Origin: an uncultured Ruminococcus sp. | GTDB taxonomy: Bacteria; Bacillota; Clostridia; Oscillospirales; Ruminococcaceae | Direction of reading: 5' to 3' | DNA length: 20,837 bases | NCBI GenBank assembly: GCA_937894495.1 | Contig: CALCRR010000279.1 | Span: 1 to 20,837, forward strand | In this document: piece after piece, positions 13,723-20,797 of the stretch | How the letters are laid out: every line of letters begins with the position of its first letter | Numbering within the stretch: the first letter of the stretch is position 1 | Made by a program: the position numbers and the translations under genes | The notes under the pieces: generated by a model | Told to the model about the DNA's origin: nothing | The model's input: only the letters and a program-made list of their open reading frames with translations | Databases searched by the model: none

Positions 13723-15309
13723 TCAAAATCTGTATTTTATCTCCACCACCCGCCTTTTCTCTCCGTCTACTATCTGAGCCTCACCTATCCGTATCTCTCT
13801 TATCAGCATACCGATCAACTCTCTGTCAAGCACAGCCCCCGACATATATCTCTGCACAGTACCTATCCACCCTGCGATCTCGGCGGTCTTGTCCTCGTAG
13901 GCTTTCAGATAGGTGCGTAACGTTTCAGTCCTGCCTTGAAGGTCGGCTTTCTCAGCGGAGTATTTCTGTACAAGCTCTGTCAGCCTTTCCCTTGACGTCT
14001 CGCCCATGAGCATTTCCTCATACGCCTTTCCGAGCATATTGTCAAGCTCCCTTATCCTGAATTCTGCTTTTTGAAGGTCGCTTTCTATCTGCTCTCGGCT
14101 GAACTTGGTGTCATTGCAGTACTGCTGTATAAGCGCCCGTCTGAGCGATGACTCGTCTTTCTTTATCTCCTGCACGTAGGATTCCAAATCGTTACGCACC
14201 AGTTCGGTCAAGTTCATCTCCAATATCCAGTGCGAGCTGCAAGCCAGTCTGCCTCCATTTTTGTATGTGCCGCAGGTGTAGGCGTGATGTTCAAGGCATA
14301 TACCGTCCTTTCGTCGGTTGACGTCGGGCTTGAAATTCATTGTGCTGCCGCAGTCTGCGCATTTTAGCAGACCTCCGAACAGAGGTGCGTAACGTTTCGG
14401 TATGTTAGAATCGCGTTCCTTTTTCGGCTTCCACATTTTCTGTACCTTATCCCATATCGCTCTGTCGATTATTGCTGGATGAGCGTTCTCGCAGCGTATC
14501 CGCTCATCGTTTTTTGATTTTATCTGCGTGTGATTTTTATACGATAAGCTATGCGTTTTGAACTGAACAGTCGTGCCGATGTACATCTCCTGCTTAAGTA
14601 TCCTCGACACCATGCCCTCTGTCCATTTCTGACATGATTTTCGGCGGTTTGGAATGTTCTCCTTTCCGCAGTGATAGACCCAAGGAGTAACAGCCCCCAG
14701 CTTGTTCATGTGAGCCGCTATCTTTCCGCAGGTCATTCCGTCTGCTCTTAGTTTAAACACCATACGCACTGTCTCTGCCGCTGTTTCGTCTATCACAAGA
14801 CCGTTCTCGCTCTTTTCGTAGCCGTAAGGAGCAACTGCGCCCATATATTTTCCCGCTTTTGCCCTTGCGCGCTTTGCTGTGGTTACTCTGCGGCTCTGAT
14901 CTATACTGTACTGCTCGTTATAAAGGTTGTAGAACGGCAGAAGATCATTGCTGTCGGAGGCTGTGTCTATGCCATCGTTCAAGGCTATGAATCTGCACCC
15001 GATAGACGGGAACAGCACCTCCTCGTAGTAACCGCACTCCAAGTGCGAGCGTCCGAATCGGCTTAGATCCTTGACGAGTATCAGATTTATCTTTCCCGAC
15101 CTTGCATCCGCTATAAGTCTTTGAACATCGGGTCTGTTGAAATTCAGCCCCGTAAACCCATCATCCGAGTATATGTCGATTATCTTCCACTGCTGACGGA
15201 AGCACACGTCCGTCAGCAGCAGCTTTTGATTTTCTATGGACATCGACTCGCCCTCAAGCAGATCGTCTACCGAAAGCCTTACATATATTCCGACTCGTAT
15301 ATCGTTCAT
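13723..15309 (-). CDS. Large serine recombinase (TnpX-like), second of two
   Basis: 528 residues. The resolvase domain starts GIYVRLS, with nucleophile S13, and has the catalytic arginine segment KDLSRFGRSHLE. The recombinase domain (PYGYE...TVRMVFKLRADGMTCGKIA) spans about 155-290. A zinc ribbon (LKCADCGSTMNF...CSSHWI) lies near 310-365, followed by a coiled-coil stretch and a DUF4368-type C-terminus (MSGAVLDRELIGMLIREI). The order and length match TnpX-type recombinases that excise and insert mobilizable transposons through short central dinucleotides. GAGAGGTGAG precedes the ATG. The upstream paralogue ends 11 bases away, so the two are one operon. All visible catalytic residues are kept. 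Confidence 0.93.
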   Translation of the reverse strand: MNDIRVGIYVRLSVDDLLEGESMSIENQKLLLTDVCFRQQWKIIDIYSDDGFTGLNFNRPDVQRLIADARSGKINLILVKDLSRFGRSHLECGYYEEVLFPSIGCRFIALNDGIDTASDSNDLLPFYNLYNEQYSIDQSRRVTTAKRARAKAGKYMGAVAPYGYEKSENGLVIDETAAETVRMVFKLRADGMTCGKIAAHMNKLGAVTPWVYHCGKENIPNRRKSCQKWTEGMVSRILKQEMYIGTTVQFKTHSLSYKNHTQIKSKNDERIRCENAHPAIIDRAIWDKVQKMWKPKKERDSNIPKRYAPLFGGLLKCADCGSTMNFKPDVNRRKDGICLEHHAYTCGTYKNGGRLACSSHWILEMNLTELVRNDLESYVQEIKKDESSLRRALIQQYCNDTKFSREQIESDLQKAEFRIRELDNMLGKAYEEMLMGETSRERLTELVQKYSAEKADLQGRTETLRTYLKAYEDKTAEIAGWIGTVQRYMSGAVLDRELIGMLIREIRIGEAQIVDGEKRRVVEIKYRF

Positions 15310-15320
15310 TTTCTCACCTC

Positions 15321-16928
15321 TCAGAAAGTATATTCTATTTCAATCGGCTGTGTTTTCATACCGTCTATCTTCTTGGCTTCACCGACTGTTATCCTCTTTA
15401 TCAGCTTGTGGATAAGCGTATGGTCGAGGGCTTGTCCCTGCATATATTTTTTCAGCATATCAAGCCATTTTTCCACGTCATCGCAGGCATTTATATATTC
15501 CTCCAGCTTTGCATTTATTTCGGCAAGCTCCGCTTTCTTTTCCTCTTTCTCTGAGTTATATCTGTTAGACATATCCATCAGAGTTTCTCTCGGTATCTGA
15601 CCGAGCAGCAGTTCTTCATACAGCCTTTCAAGCATTTTATCAAGGTCGGCAAGCCGATTTTGTATATTGGCGGCTTTCTTTTTCAGAGCCTCCTGTTCGG
15701 CTTTCACAGCCTTTGTACGCTGCGCTATGAGCCTGTACCTTAGTCCCTGCTCGTCCACGCTTATCTCGTCTGCAAACGCCGCCAGCTCGCTTTCCGCGAG
15801 CCCCTTGAGATCTTTCTCTCCTATAAGATGCGATGTGCATACAGACGAGCCGCTCGACTTGTTGGCTCGGCAGGTGTAATAATTCTGCCCTCTCGGCTGA
15901 CCTTTTTTATTTATATATTCTCCCGTTCTGAAATCCATTTTGCTGCCGCAGTCGGCGCACACGAGCAGAGCGGAGAACAGCGGCATCTCACCGTTTTTCC
16001 TCTCCTTGACTCTGCCCTTGCCCGCATATTTTTCAAAGCTCTTTTGAACGATCTCCCATGTTTCCATATCAATGATAGGCTCATGAGTGTTTTCACATCT
16101 CACTTGACTTTCCTTCGGCTTGTTCACAGTCTTACGATTTTTGAATGACACTCTGCCTGTTTTGAACTGAACCATATGTCCGATGTACACCTCGTTCTTG
16201 AGGATATGCGTTACCGTTGTGTCTATCCATTTGTGCGTTTCGTTCATTCTCGGATTCAGCTTGCCCTTGCAGTGATAGTAGTAATCCCTCGGACACAATA
16301 TCCTATCGGTATTGAGCGCGTCGGCTATCTGCACAACGCCCTTGCCGTCTACCCTCATCGTAAAAATTCTTCTTACCACCTCTGCCGATTTATCATCGAT
16401 CAGCAGATGGTGCTTGTCATTCGGGTCAAGCTTGTAACCGTATGGCGCCGCACCACCCTGGAAGTTACCCTGCTTTGCGCTTGCCCTCCTCGCTGAAATT
16501 ACCTTACGGCTTATGTCCCGGCTGTAATACTCGTTGAACACATTGCGTATCGGAATAAAATCTGTGTTGCGGTTCTGTAGTGTATCTACCCCGTCATTCG
16601 GCGCTACGAGCCTTATGTTCAGCGTAGGAAACAGGTCCTCTATGAGCTGTCCCGCCTCTACATAATTCCTCCCGAAGCGGCTGAGGTCTTTACAGAGTAT
16701 CGTGTTTATCCTGCCGCTTTTAGCGTCTGCGATGAGCCTCTGCATTTCGGGTCGCTCGAAGTTCAAGCCTGTGAATCCGTCGTCAGCATACACGTCAACG
16801 ATCTGCCAGCCCATTCTGTCGCAGTAATCTGTCAGCATAAGCCTTTGGTTTTCTATCGACATCGACTCGCCGTAGCGTGCGTCATCGCGACTCAGTCTGA
16901 CATATATCCCAACCTTAGTTTCGTCCAT
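15321..16928 (-). CDS. Large serine recombinase (TnpX-like), first of two
   Basis: 535 residues with the same architecture as its downstream neighbour: GIYVRLS (S13), KDLSRFGRNYVEAG, a recombinase domain with PYGYK and VVRRIFTMRVDGKGVVQIADAL, a zinc ribbon (LVCADCGSKMDF...TCRANKSSGSSVCTSH), a long coiled coil (about 395-480) and a DUF4368-type end (MQGQALDHTLIHKLIKRITVGE). The two proteins are clearly paralogous but well diverged. Tandem large serine recombinases occur in several clostridial and staphylococcal elements, where both can be needed for excision. AAAGGAGG lies 7 bases before the ATG. The TnpW-like gene upstream suggests one transposition module. Confidence 0.94.
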   Translation of the reverse strand: MDETKVGIYVRLSRDDARYGESMSIENQRLMLTDYCDRMGWQIVDVYADDGFTGLNFERPEMQRLIADAKSGRINTILCKDLSRFGRNYVEAGQLIEDLFPTLNIRLVAPNDGVDTLQNRNTDFIPIRNVFNEYYSRDISRKVISARRASAKQGNFQGGAAPYGYKLDPNDKHHLLIDDKSAEVVRRIFTMRVDGKGVVQIADALNTDRILCPRDYYYHCKGKLNPRMNETHKWIDTTVTHILKNEVYIGHMVQFKTGRVSFKNRKTVNKPKESQVRCENTHEPIIDMETWEIVQKSFEKYAGKGRVKERKNGEMPLFSALLVCADCGSKMDFRTGEYINKKGQPRGQNYYTCRANKSSGSSVCTSHLIGEKDLKGLAESELAAFADEISVDEQGLRYRLIAQRTKAVKAEQEALKKKAANIQNRLADLDKMLERLYEELLLGQIPRETLMDMSNRYNSEKEEKKAELAEINAKLEEYINACDDVEKWLDMLKKYMQGQALDHTLIHKLIKRITVGEAKKIDGMKTQPIEIEYTF

Positions 16929-16971
16929 TTTTCAACCTCCTTTGGCGTATTGAACCTCTGATCAGCAACAC

Positions 16972-16977
16972 ATTATA
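16972..16977 (-). promoter_or_regulatory. Possible -10 element for the recombinase pair
   Basis: TATAAT on the minus strand lies about 45 bases before the first recombinase. The hexamer 17 bases upstream is TGGATA, a poor -35, so the promoter is weak or uses another factor. Confidence 0.4.
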
Positions 16978-17055
16978 CCACTTTATTTTCCGACTATCCA
17001 GTCACAAGGGTGCATAGATTTTTCCCTTTGAATTTGTGGATAGCCAACAGAATAT

Positions 17056-17081
17056 CGGCGGCGGGGAACACCGCGCCGCCG
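17056..17081 (-). other. GC-rich hairpin between the TnpW-like gene and the recombinases
   Basis: CGGCGGCG (17056-17063) and CGCCGCCG (17074-17081) are perfect arms around a 10-base loop. They begin seven bases after the tnpW-like stop. No T run follows, so it is more likely an mRNA stability or attenuation element than a simple terminator. Confidence 0.45.
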
Positions 17082-17087
17082 CTGTTC

Positions 17088-17282
17088 TCACACTGCGGTC
17101 TGCAGCTGCTTGCCGAGTTGCTCGGACTTTGTGCTGACGAGCTCGTTCTCTGCCGCCTCAAGAGTTTTCCTGACCGCCCACTCGGTCATAATATTTTCAA
17201 GCGAGGCCTCTCCGCTGAAGCTGCGCTTGACGATAAACACCGTCTTGTTGATCCTGATCTTGTCCTCTGTGTTTCTTTTCAT
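17088..17282 (-). CDS. TnpW-like transposon protein
   Basis: 64 residues. The N-terminal half, EDKIRINKTVFIVKRSFSGEASLENIM, matches the pattern of the TnpW family, first named from the Tn4451 type of mobilizable transposon. Members consist of this short strand-rich segment and a helix (here TEWAVRKTLEAAENELV). Function is not known; the gene habitually accompanies TnpX-like recombinases, as it does here. AGGAGG lies six bases ahead of the ATG. A GC-rich hairpin separates it from the recombinase pair. Length is as expected. Confidence 0.75.
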   Translation of the reverse strand: MKRNTEDKIRINKTVFIVKRSFSGEASLENIMTEWAVRKTLEAAENELVSTKSEQLGKQLQTAV

Positions 17283-17374
17283 GTACGTCCTCCTGATGAT
17301 TAAAATATTTATTCTTCGTCAGTATTTTCTTTGTTCATTTTCATCACATCCTTCTATTTTTTAAGGGTACGGTA

Positions 17375-17409
17375 AAACGCCGACCCCTTTCTGTAGGGGT
17401 ATCACGTTT
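17375..17409 (-). terminator. Terminator-like hairpin resembling the one at 10588
   Basis: On the minus strand ATACCCCT and AGGGGT, flanked by AAACG and CGTTTT, form an interrupted stem. Only four T follow. The plus strand shares ACGGTAAAA and an ACGCC-ACCCC layout with the terminator at 10588-10623. Confidence 0.4.
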
Positions 17410-17466
17410 CATGATAGCCTTGTTCTAATCAAAGCAAACCTAGGTCAGACATTTTATTTGCAAAGG

Positions 17467-17505
17467 AAAAAAGCCGCAATGTATCGCCGCCAACCTCAAC
17501 GGCGA
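17467..17505 (-). terminator. Probable terminator downstream of the RHH gene
   Basis: On the minus strand TCGCCG (17505-17500) and CGGCGA (17489-17484) can pair. GCGGC and six T follow (to 17467). The stem geometry is not ideal. Confidence 0.4.
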
Positions 17506-17677
17506 GCCCCCATATTATTGTTCTGCTTTTAACATCACAGACCATTAATTTATCTTACTTGCTGCAGTAATAAAGATATTCTTCTTTTCGCTATGTTAAA
17601 TATCATTCTATTTTATACTTAATATGCTATGCCATGATGACGCAGCCCCTATGACAATCACCTTATCGTTACGGAGC

Positions 17678-17723
17678 AGGTGGGTCGTACTGCACGACCT
17701 ACCTTGATGCTCATAGTCAAGGT
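17678..17723 (-). other. Two overlapping hairpins immediately after the RHH gene
   Basis: ACCTTGA (17701-17707) pairs with TCAAGGT (17717-17723). AGGTGGGTCGT (17678-17688) pairs with ACGACCTACCT (17694-17704) with one mismatch. The two hairpins share the bases 17701-17704 and so exclude one another at their junction. Neither is followed by a T run. Confidence 0.55.
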
Positions 17724-17729
17724 ATGGCT

Positions 17730-18125
17730 TTAGCTCTGCTGATACTCGAATGCATCCTCAAAATCAATAATGCCGTTGATCCTGCGAACCTCAACCACAC
17801 ACATCTCATGCAGCTTACGCAGAGTTTCGTCATCGACCTCGTTTACTGCTGCTGATATATTTGACAGCTTTGCAAGTTCAACAGCGACCTTGAACATCAG
17901 CCTTGCGAGCCGCTGCTCAGTACCTTTGATCTGCGCCTTGACCGTTTCGGTTATCATTGGGCTGATATAGTTGATGTTATTTTCCTCTTTCAAGTAGCCA
18001 AGATAAAACTTAACTGCTTTCTCAATGAACTCCGTTTTTGACGCACAGTTATCATCCTTATAGAGGAATTCTATCTCCTTTTCAATCTCGGGTTTCATAT
18101 AAATTGTCATTCTTTTCTTTGCCAT
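17730..18125 (-). CDS. Ribbon-helix-helix DNA-binding protein, likely relaxosome accessory or regulator
   Basis: 131 residues. Residues 3-47 have the ribbon-helix-helix pattern: a short strand (RMTIYMKPEIEKEI), then a helix and a turn (CASKTEFIEKAVKFYLGYL). The rest is helical (VKAQIKGTEQRLARLMFKVAVELAKLSNI...LHEMCVVEVRRING). In integrative and mobilizable elements such RHH proteins bind oriT and assist the relaxase, or regulate the transfer operon. The adjacent upstream DNA at 18200-18384 looks like an oriT, which supports the first role. No relaxase is visible in the window. AGGAGG lies five bases before the ATG. It could also be a plain CopG-like repressor. Confidence 0.8.
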   Translation of the reverse strand: MAKKRMTIYMKPEIEKEIEFLYKDDNCASKTEFIEKAVKFYLGYLKEENNINYISPMITETVKAQIKGTEQRLARLMFKVAVELAKLSNISAAVNEVDDETLRKLHEMCVVEVRRINGIIDFEDAFEYQQS

Positions 18126-18199
18126 AAAGACCTCCTTATTTTTCTCCTGACTCCAGCCACAACGCCCCTAAAACTCGCTGTTTTACGCCACTTTTCAAG

Positions 18200-18384
18200 G
18201 TTTTGACACCACAGTTTTGGGTCAAAACTAATTTTGACACCATTGTGTATTTTGACAGTCGAGGCTCGCAAACGGCGTAATTACGCTGCTTTTGCGGTCG
18301 GCTTTGCCGTCCGCTGTGACCGTTCCGGCGGCTTTGACGCCGGAACTTTAACTTGCGAACTATCGAGCGACCCTGCCGCTCGAT
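18200..18384. other. Candidate oriT: direct repeats plus a series of hairpins
   Basis: TTTTGACACCA occurs at 18201-18211 and 18232-18242, with a third partial TTTTGACA at 18250-18257. GTTTTGAC (18200-18207) also has an inverted partner GTCAAAAC (18221-18228). Next come a perfect 12-bp palindrome GCGTAATTACGC (18275-18286) and three hairpins: 18294-18314 (one mismatch), TTCCGGCG/CGCCGGAA at 18323-18345, and ATCGAGCG/CGCTCGAT at 18362-18384. Direct repeats beside clustered inverted repeats and an RHH gene are typical of transfer origins. No nic site can be assigned by eye. Confidence 0.55.
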
Positions 18385-18630
18385 GCTTCTGTGCATAATA
18401 CCCACAGTTGTTTTCCTCATCTTTTTCCGTTTGTAAAAATAATCTTCTCCGCACCTTGCCCCAGAACGCCAACAAATGCCCTGTGTGCCGTTTTCAGAGG
18501 TCAGGCGGTGCAGTTTCCCGGCCTCTCGTTCAAAAGCCCACACAGGCGGTTTCTGCGCTTGTTTCGGAGCAAGACCTGCAATTTGTTTCAGCTGCCCCTA
18601 ATGAAAGGACGAAACCGATTCGTTACGCAC
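18385..18630. other. Non-coding stretch between the oriT-like locus and the BRO-N gene
   Basis: With 18126-18384 this makes a gap of about 500 bases without a convincing gene. A 135-codon minus frame (18136-18543) crosses the oriT-like hairpins but has no ribosome site and no recognisable protein pattern. The left copy of the 14-bp direct repeat that bounds the BRO-N gene lies at 18619-18632. Confidence 0.45.
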
Positions 18631-18632
18631 CT
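18619..18632. repeat. 14-bp direct repeat, left copy, at the end of the BRO-N gene
   Basis: TTCGTTACGCACCT is found here and at 19176-19189 in the same orientation. The stop codon of the BRO-N gene overlaps this copy. Confidence 0.75.
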
Positions 18633-19131
18633 ACAGCTTACTGCAAAACTGCATCATCAATTCGGGCACTTCATCGGGGTGATCGCGGCAGTAGTCTGTG
18701 AACTGCCTGAGTGCGATCTCCGCCAGCTTTGCTCTTATCCTGTCGGGGTCGTTACCGCACTCGGCTCGCAGCTTAGGTGTGATGTAGAAACCGTATTTAC
18801 GAATAGAGGGAAGAACATCATCGCATATCCAATCACGAAACTGTCTGCCTATCGGGAGACGTGAATGAAATATGAGACTGTAGAGATCGCTCTCCCTTAT
18901 AAAATTTTTCACTATCGTCTTTGCAGGACTCTGCGGATGAGGAACAGTCAGCTTGACAGGCTCATCACAGTGATCGATGATAGCCTTCCTCGGATTGTGG
19001 TAGCCAAGCACCTTTGCACAATCGGATGCAGGAAAGTACAGCTTGCCGTTTATCTCAACGTAATCAAGCTGCCCAAACTCTGTGTCGGCAAAGATGTCGC
19101 TTTCAATTTTCATCAGTTCGTTTAAGTCCAT
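18631..19131 (-). CDS. BRO-N domain protein (phage antirepressor-like)
   Basis: 166 residues from the ATG at 19131, which has AAAGGAG eight bases ahead. An upstream in-frame GTG (19149) overlaps that ribosome site and is unlikely. Residues about 20-115 are a BRO-N domain: YVEINGKLYFPASDCAKVLGYHNPRKAI, IRESDLYSLIFHSRLP and FRDWICDDVLPSIRKYGFYI, the usual order of its three motifs. The DNA-binding BRO-N domain is found in phage antirepressors and mobile elements. The usual C-terminal KilAC or ANT domain is absent; only a short helical tail remains (LRAECGNDPDRIRAKLAEIAL), so it may be a stand-alone DNA-binding regulator. 14-bp direct repeats bound the gene. Confidence 0.88.
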   Translation of the reverse strand: MDLNELMKIESDIFADTEFGQLDYVEINGKLYFPASDCAKVLGYHNPRKAIIDHCDEPVKLTVPHPQSPAKTIVKNFIRESDLYSLIFHSRLPIGRQFRDWICDDVLPSIRKYGFYITPKLRAECGNDPDRIRAKLAEIALRQFTDYCRDHPDEVPELMMQFCSKL

Positions 19132-19175
19132 GTATAGAACTCCTTTCACTGCAAAAGAAAAATACAGCGCACTGT

Positions 19176-19189
19176 TTCGTTACGCACCT
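19176..19189. repeat. 14-bp direct repeat, right copy, upstream of the BRO-N gene
   Basis: TTCGTTACGCACCT, identical to 18619-18632. It lies about 45 bases ahead of the BRO-N start codon. Confidence 0.75.
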
Positions 19190-19447
19190 CTTTTTCTCTT
19201 TTGCTATAGATTTTCAGCCGTTTGTAGCCCACTGAAATATTTTTATCGGGTGTATGGCCGCTTGAATAATTCTGTGGCGATCTGTACGGCTATGTATAAT
19301 TTGCCTTTCACCAATAAAGGAACAGAGGGCGGTGCTTATACGGACGGTTTACAAAAAGTTTATATTTAGCTTTTGCTTTTTGTAAAGCTGCACAGATTTA
19401 CGAACGGATTTTCAGTTATAATCACTATTGCATTTGCTATTGGAAAT

Positions 19448-19477
19448 TATCCCTCTACTTATAAGGGAATGGGGATA
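19448..19477. repeat. Hairpin repeat copy A
   Basis: TATCCC (19448-19453) and GGGATA (19472-19477) flank the 18-nt core TCTACTTATAAGGGAATG. Confidence 0.7.
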
Positions 19478-19511
19478 GCATTTTTACCACCCATTTTTCA
19501 AAAAAATTTTT

Positions 19512-19540
19512 CTCACTTCATATACAAGGGAATGAGCGAG
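19512..19540. repeat. Hairpin repeat copy B (divergent)
   Basis: The core TTCATATACAAGGGAATG (19517-19534) is flanked by CTCAC and AGCGAG, which pair with one mismatch and one bulge. Alternatively CTCA (19512-19515) pairs with TGAG (19533-19536). Confidence 0.55.
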
Positions 19541-19658
19541 GCTATTTTTCAGGGTTGTTTATATAATATTTACATTTACATCTTGAGTTTCATCACTTTT
19601 TACAGTTTTTTAGCTACGGTTTCAGTAATTATGACTATATGAAGCAATGATGAAAAAG

Positions 19659-19684
19659 TTCCTCTATATATAGGGGAATGGGAA
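19659..19684. repeat. Hairpin repeat copy C
   Basis: TTCC (19659-19662) and GGAA (19681-19684) flank the 18-nt core TCTATATATAGGGGAATG. Confidence 0.65.
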
Positions 19685-19718
19685 TGGTATTTTGAGACCC
19701 CTGCTTTACAAAAAAATT

Positions 19719-19751
19719 CACCCTCTACCTATAAGGGAATGGCAGAGGGTG
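19719..19751. repeat. Hairpin repeat copy D
   Basis: The core TCTACCTATAAGGGAATG (19724-19741) lies between CACCC and GGGTG. The pairing extends to perfect 8-bp arms CACCCTCT (19719-19726) and AGAGGGTG (19744-19751). Confidence 0.7.
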
Positions 19752-19830
19752 ATAATGAAGTCTGTTTGGAAATGTTTGTATGGCTGCACAAATTTCCTAA
19801 TTAATAAATAGTTATTGTTTGTGCATATAC

Positions 19831-19867
19831 AAAAAGCAGTGCGGTGGATTTGATCGGCGCACTGCTT
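19831..19867 (-). terminator. Minus-strand terminator
   Basis: AAGCAGTGCG (19834-19843) and CGCACTGCTT (19858-19867) are perfect 10-bp arms around a 14-base loop. On the minus strand the stem ends in a run of five T (19835-19831). It separates the hairpin-repeat region from transcription arriving from the right. Confidence 0.75.
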
Positions 19868-20213
19868 ATAATATTACGCCTCATAAGGTTAATTGCCTGG
19901 CGCACAGTTTGTTTTGTAGTCTATTGACTATATCATAACGTACTATCAGTCCATAACAAAGTGTTGAAACCTGAATGCTTTGAAAGAGACTTTTTCAAGG
20001 ATAGTACACAATACTTACATTTGCAACTTATATTATATGCTCTTATATAAAACTTATTCCAACATAAAACTCTGTTTATTGTGCAGTCACAATTATATAT
20101 GGAGTGTACTTAGTTAATATGAGTGGATAAAACAACTAAAAGCAAGGGCAAGTTTTTTGCTTGAACCATTACCAATTATATAGATTAGCATGCAAACAAG
20201 TAACCTAACAAGT

Positions 20214-20261
20214 AAAAAAAGAAAAAAGGCACTCTCTAAGAAACAATTCTAAGAGAGCACC
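20214..20261 (-). terminator. Terminator of the membrane protein gene at 20330
   Basis: On the minus strand GGTGCTCTCTTAGAA (20261-20247) pairs with TTCTTAGAGAGTGCC (20242-20228) with G-U pairs and one mismatch. TTTTTTC and seven T follow. Confidence 0.85.
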
Positions 20262-20329
20262 TTATAATTGTGTGTGACAATGGCTTAGTTTATTTATAGT
20301 GCTAACTAAAGTAACAAAACTACAGCCTT

Positions 20330-20797
20330 CTATGAGATCATATCAAAGAAAGAGTTTATAGTTCCTGGTGTAATATATTCATACACATTAACTGCTTCAA
20401 ATTTGCCTTTTTTTATATTCCATTTCCATTCTAATCTAATATGTCTATTACTATATCCAGCATAATGAGTTCCATCAGTACAATATATATCGCATGAGTC
20501 ATTAATATATGAATATGCACCAAATCCCCATGAAATACTATGAATATGATTTACATTATATTCCCAAATGTAATCATTGGATGTCTCTCCTAATATGCCT
20601 GTGCTTCCTGCGACAATTGTATTGTAGTCATGCTTTGACAGTTCACACTGAAATGACTCGTAATTGCCTTTGGAATTGTAAGCTGCATCTATAAGCGTTT
20701 TTGATTTCCTTGAAAGCTTAATATTTAGTATTATGAATAAAAGAAGAAAGATAGTAAACACGATTAGTATAATTACTATTACCTCACTGTCAATCAC
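20330..20797 (-). CDS. Small single-pass membrane protein, unknown function
   Basis: 155 residues from a GTG at 20797. An in-frame TAA stands directly before it, and no later ATG, GTG or TTG gives a reasonable start; GGGG five bases ahead may act as the ribosome site. Residues about 6-27 (VIVIILIVFTIFLLLFIILNI) are one membrane helix, followed by a positively charged KLSRKSK. This predicts a short outside N-terminus and a cytoplasmic domain of about 125 residues. The domain is rich in Tyr, Asn, Ser and Trp (ISWGFGAYSYINDSCDIYCTDGTHYAGYSNRHIRLEWKWNIKKGKF), probably beta-rich, and not recognised. A strong terminator follows. The first five codons lie inside the 55-bp terminal inverted repeat, so the 5' end may be a junction product. 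Confidence 0.65.
   Translation of the reverse strand: MIDSEVIVIILIVFTIFLLLFIILNIKLSRKSKTLIDAAYNSKGNYESFQCELSKHDYNTIVAGSTGILGETSNDYIWEYNVNHIHSISWGFGAYSYINDSCDIYCTDGTHYAGYSNRHIRLEWKWNIKKGKFEAVNVYEYITPGTINSFFDMIS

Larger units (their letters stand above)
17283..17729. other. Intergenic region between the RHH gene and the TnpW-like gene
   Basis: No convincing gene. On the minus strand it holds, in order of transcription: two overlapping hairpins right after the RHH stop (17678-17723), a probable terminator at 17467-17505, a second hairpin with a short T run at 17375-17409, and a tiny ORF, MKMNKENTDEE (17344-17309), with GAAGG ahead of it. The tiny ORF could be a leader peptide for the TnpW-like gene, but evidence is slight. 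Confidence 0.5.
19190..20329. other. Gene-poor region upstream of BRO-N with a hairpin-repeat family
   Basis: About 1.1 kb without a convincing gene; ORFs are short, overlap repeats and lack ribosome sites. It contains four related hairpin repeats (19448-19751), a possible degenerate fifth copy near 19302-19331 (AATAAAGGAACAG core), and two minus-strand terminators (19831-19867 and 20214-20261). The rest, about 19870-20210, is AT-rich with no structure I can name. The region could house a replication or transfer origin, a structured RNA or the BRO-N control region. Confidence 0.5.

Noticed and set aside
18136..18543. 135-codon minus-strand frame
   Set aside because: It runs across the oriT-like repeats and hairpins, has no ribosome site at its start, and its Arg/Gln-rich translation has no recognisable pattern.
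19373..19642. 89-codon plus-strand frame with YKGM repeats
   Set aside because: The repeated peptide comes from the hairpin-repeat cores; there is no ribosome site and only a weak start.
19448..19751. CRISPR-like array
   Set aside because: Four short repeats with unequal spacing (63, 146 and 61 bases), varying arms and no cas genes; not a CRISPR.
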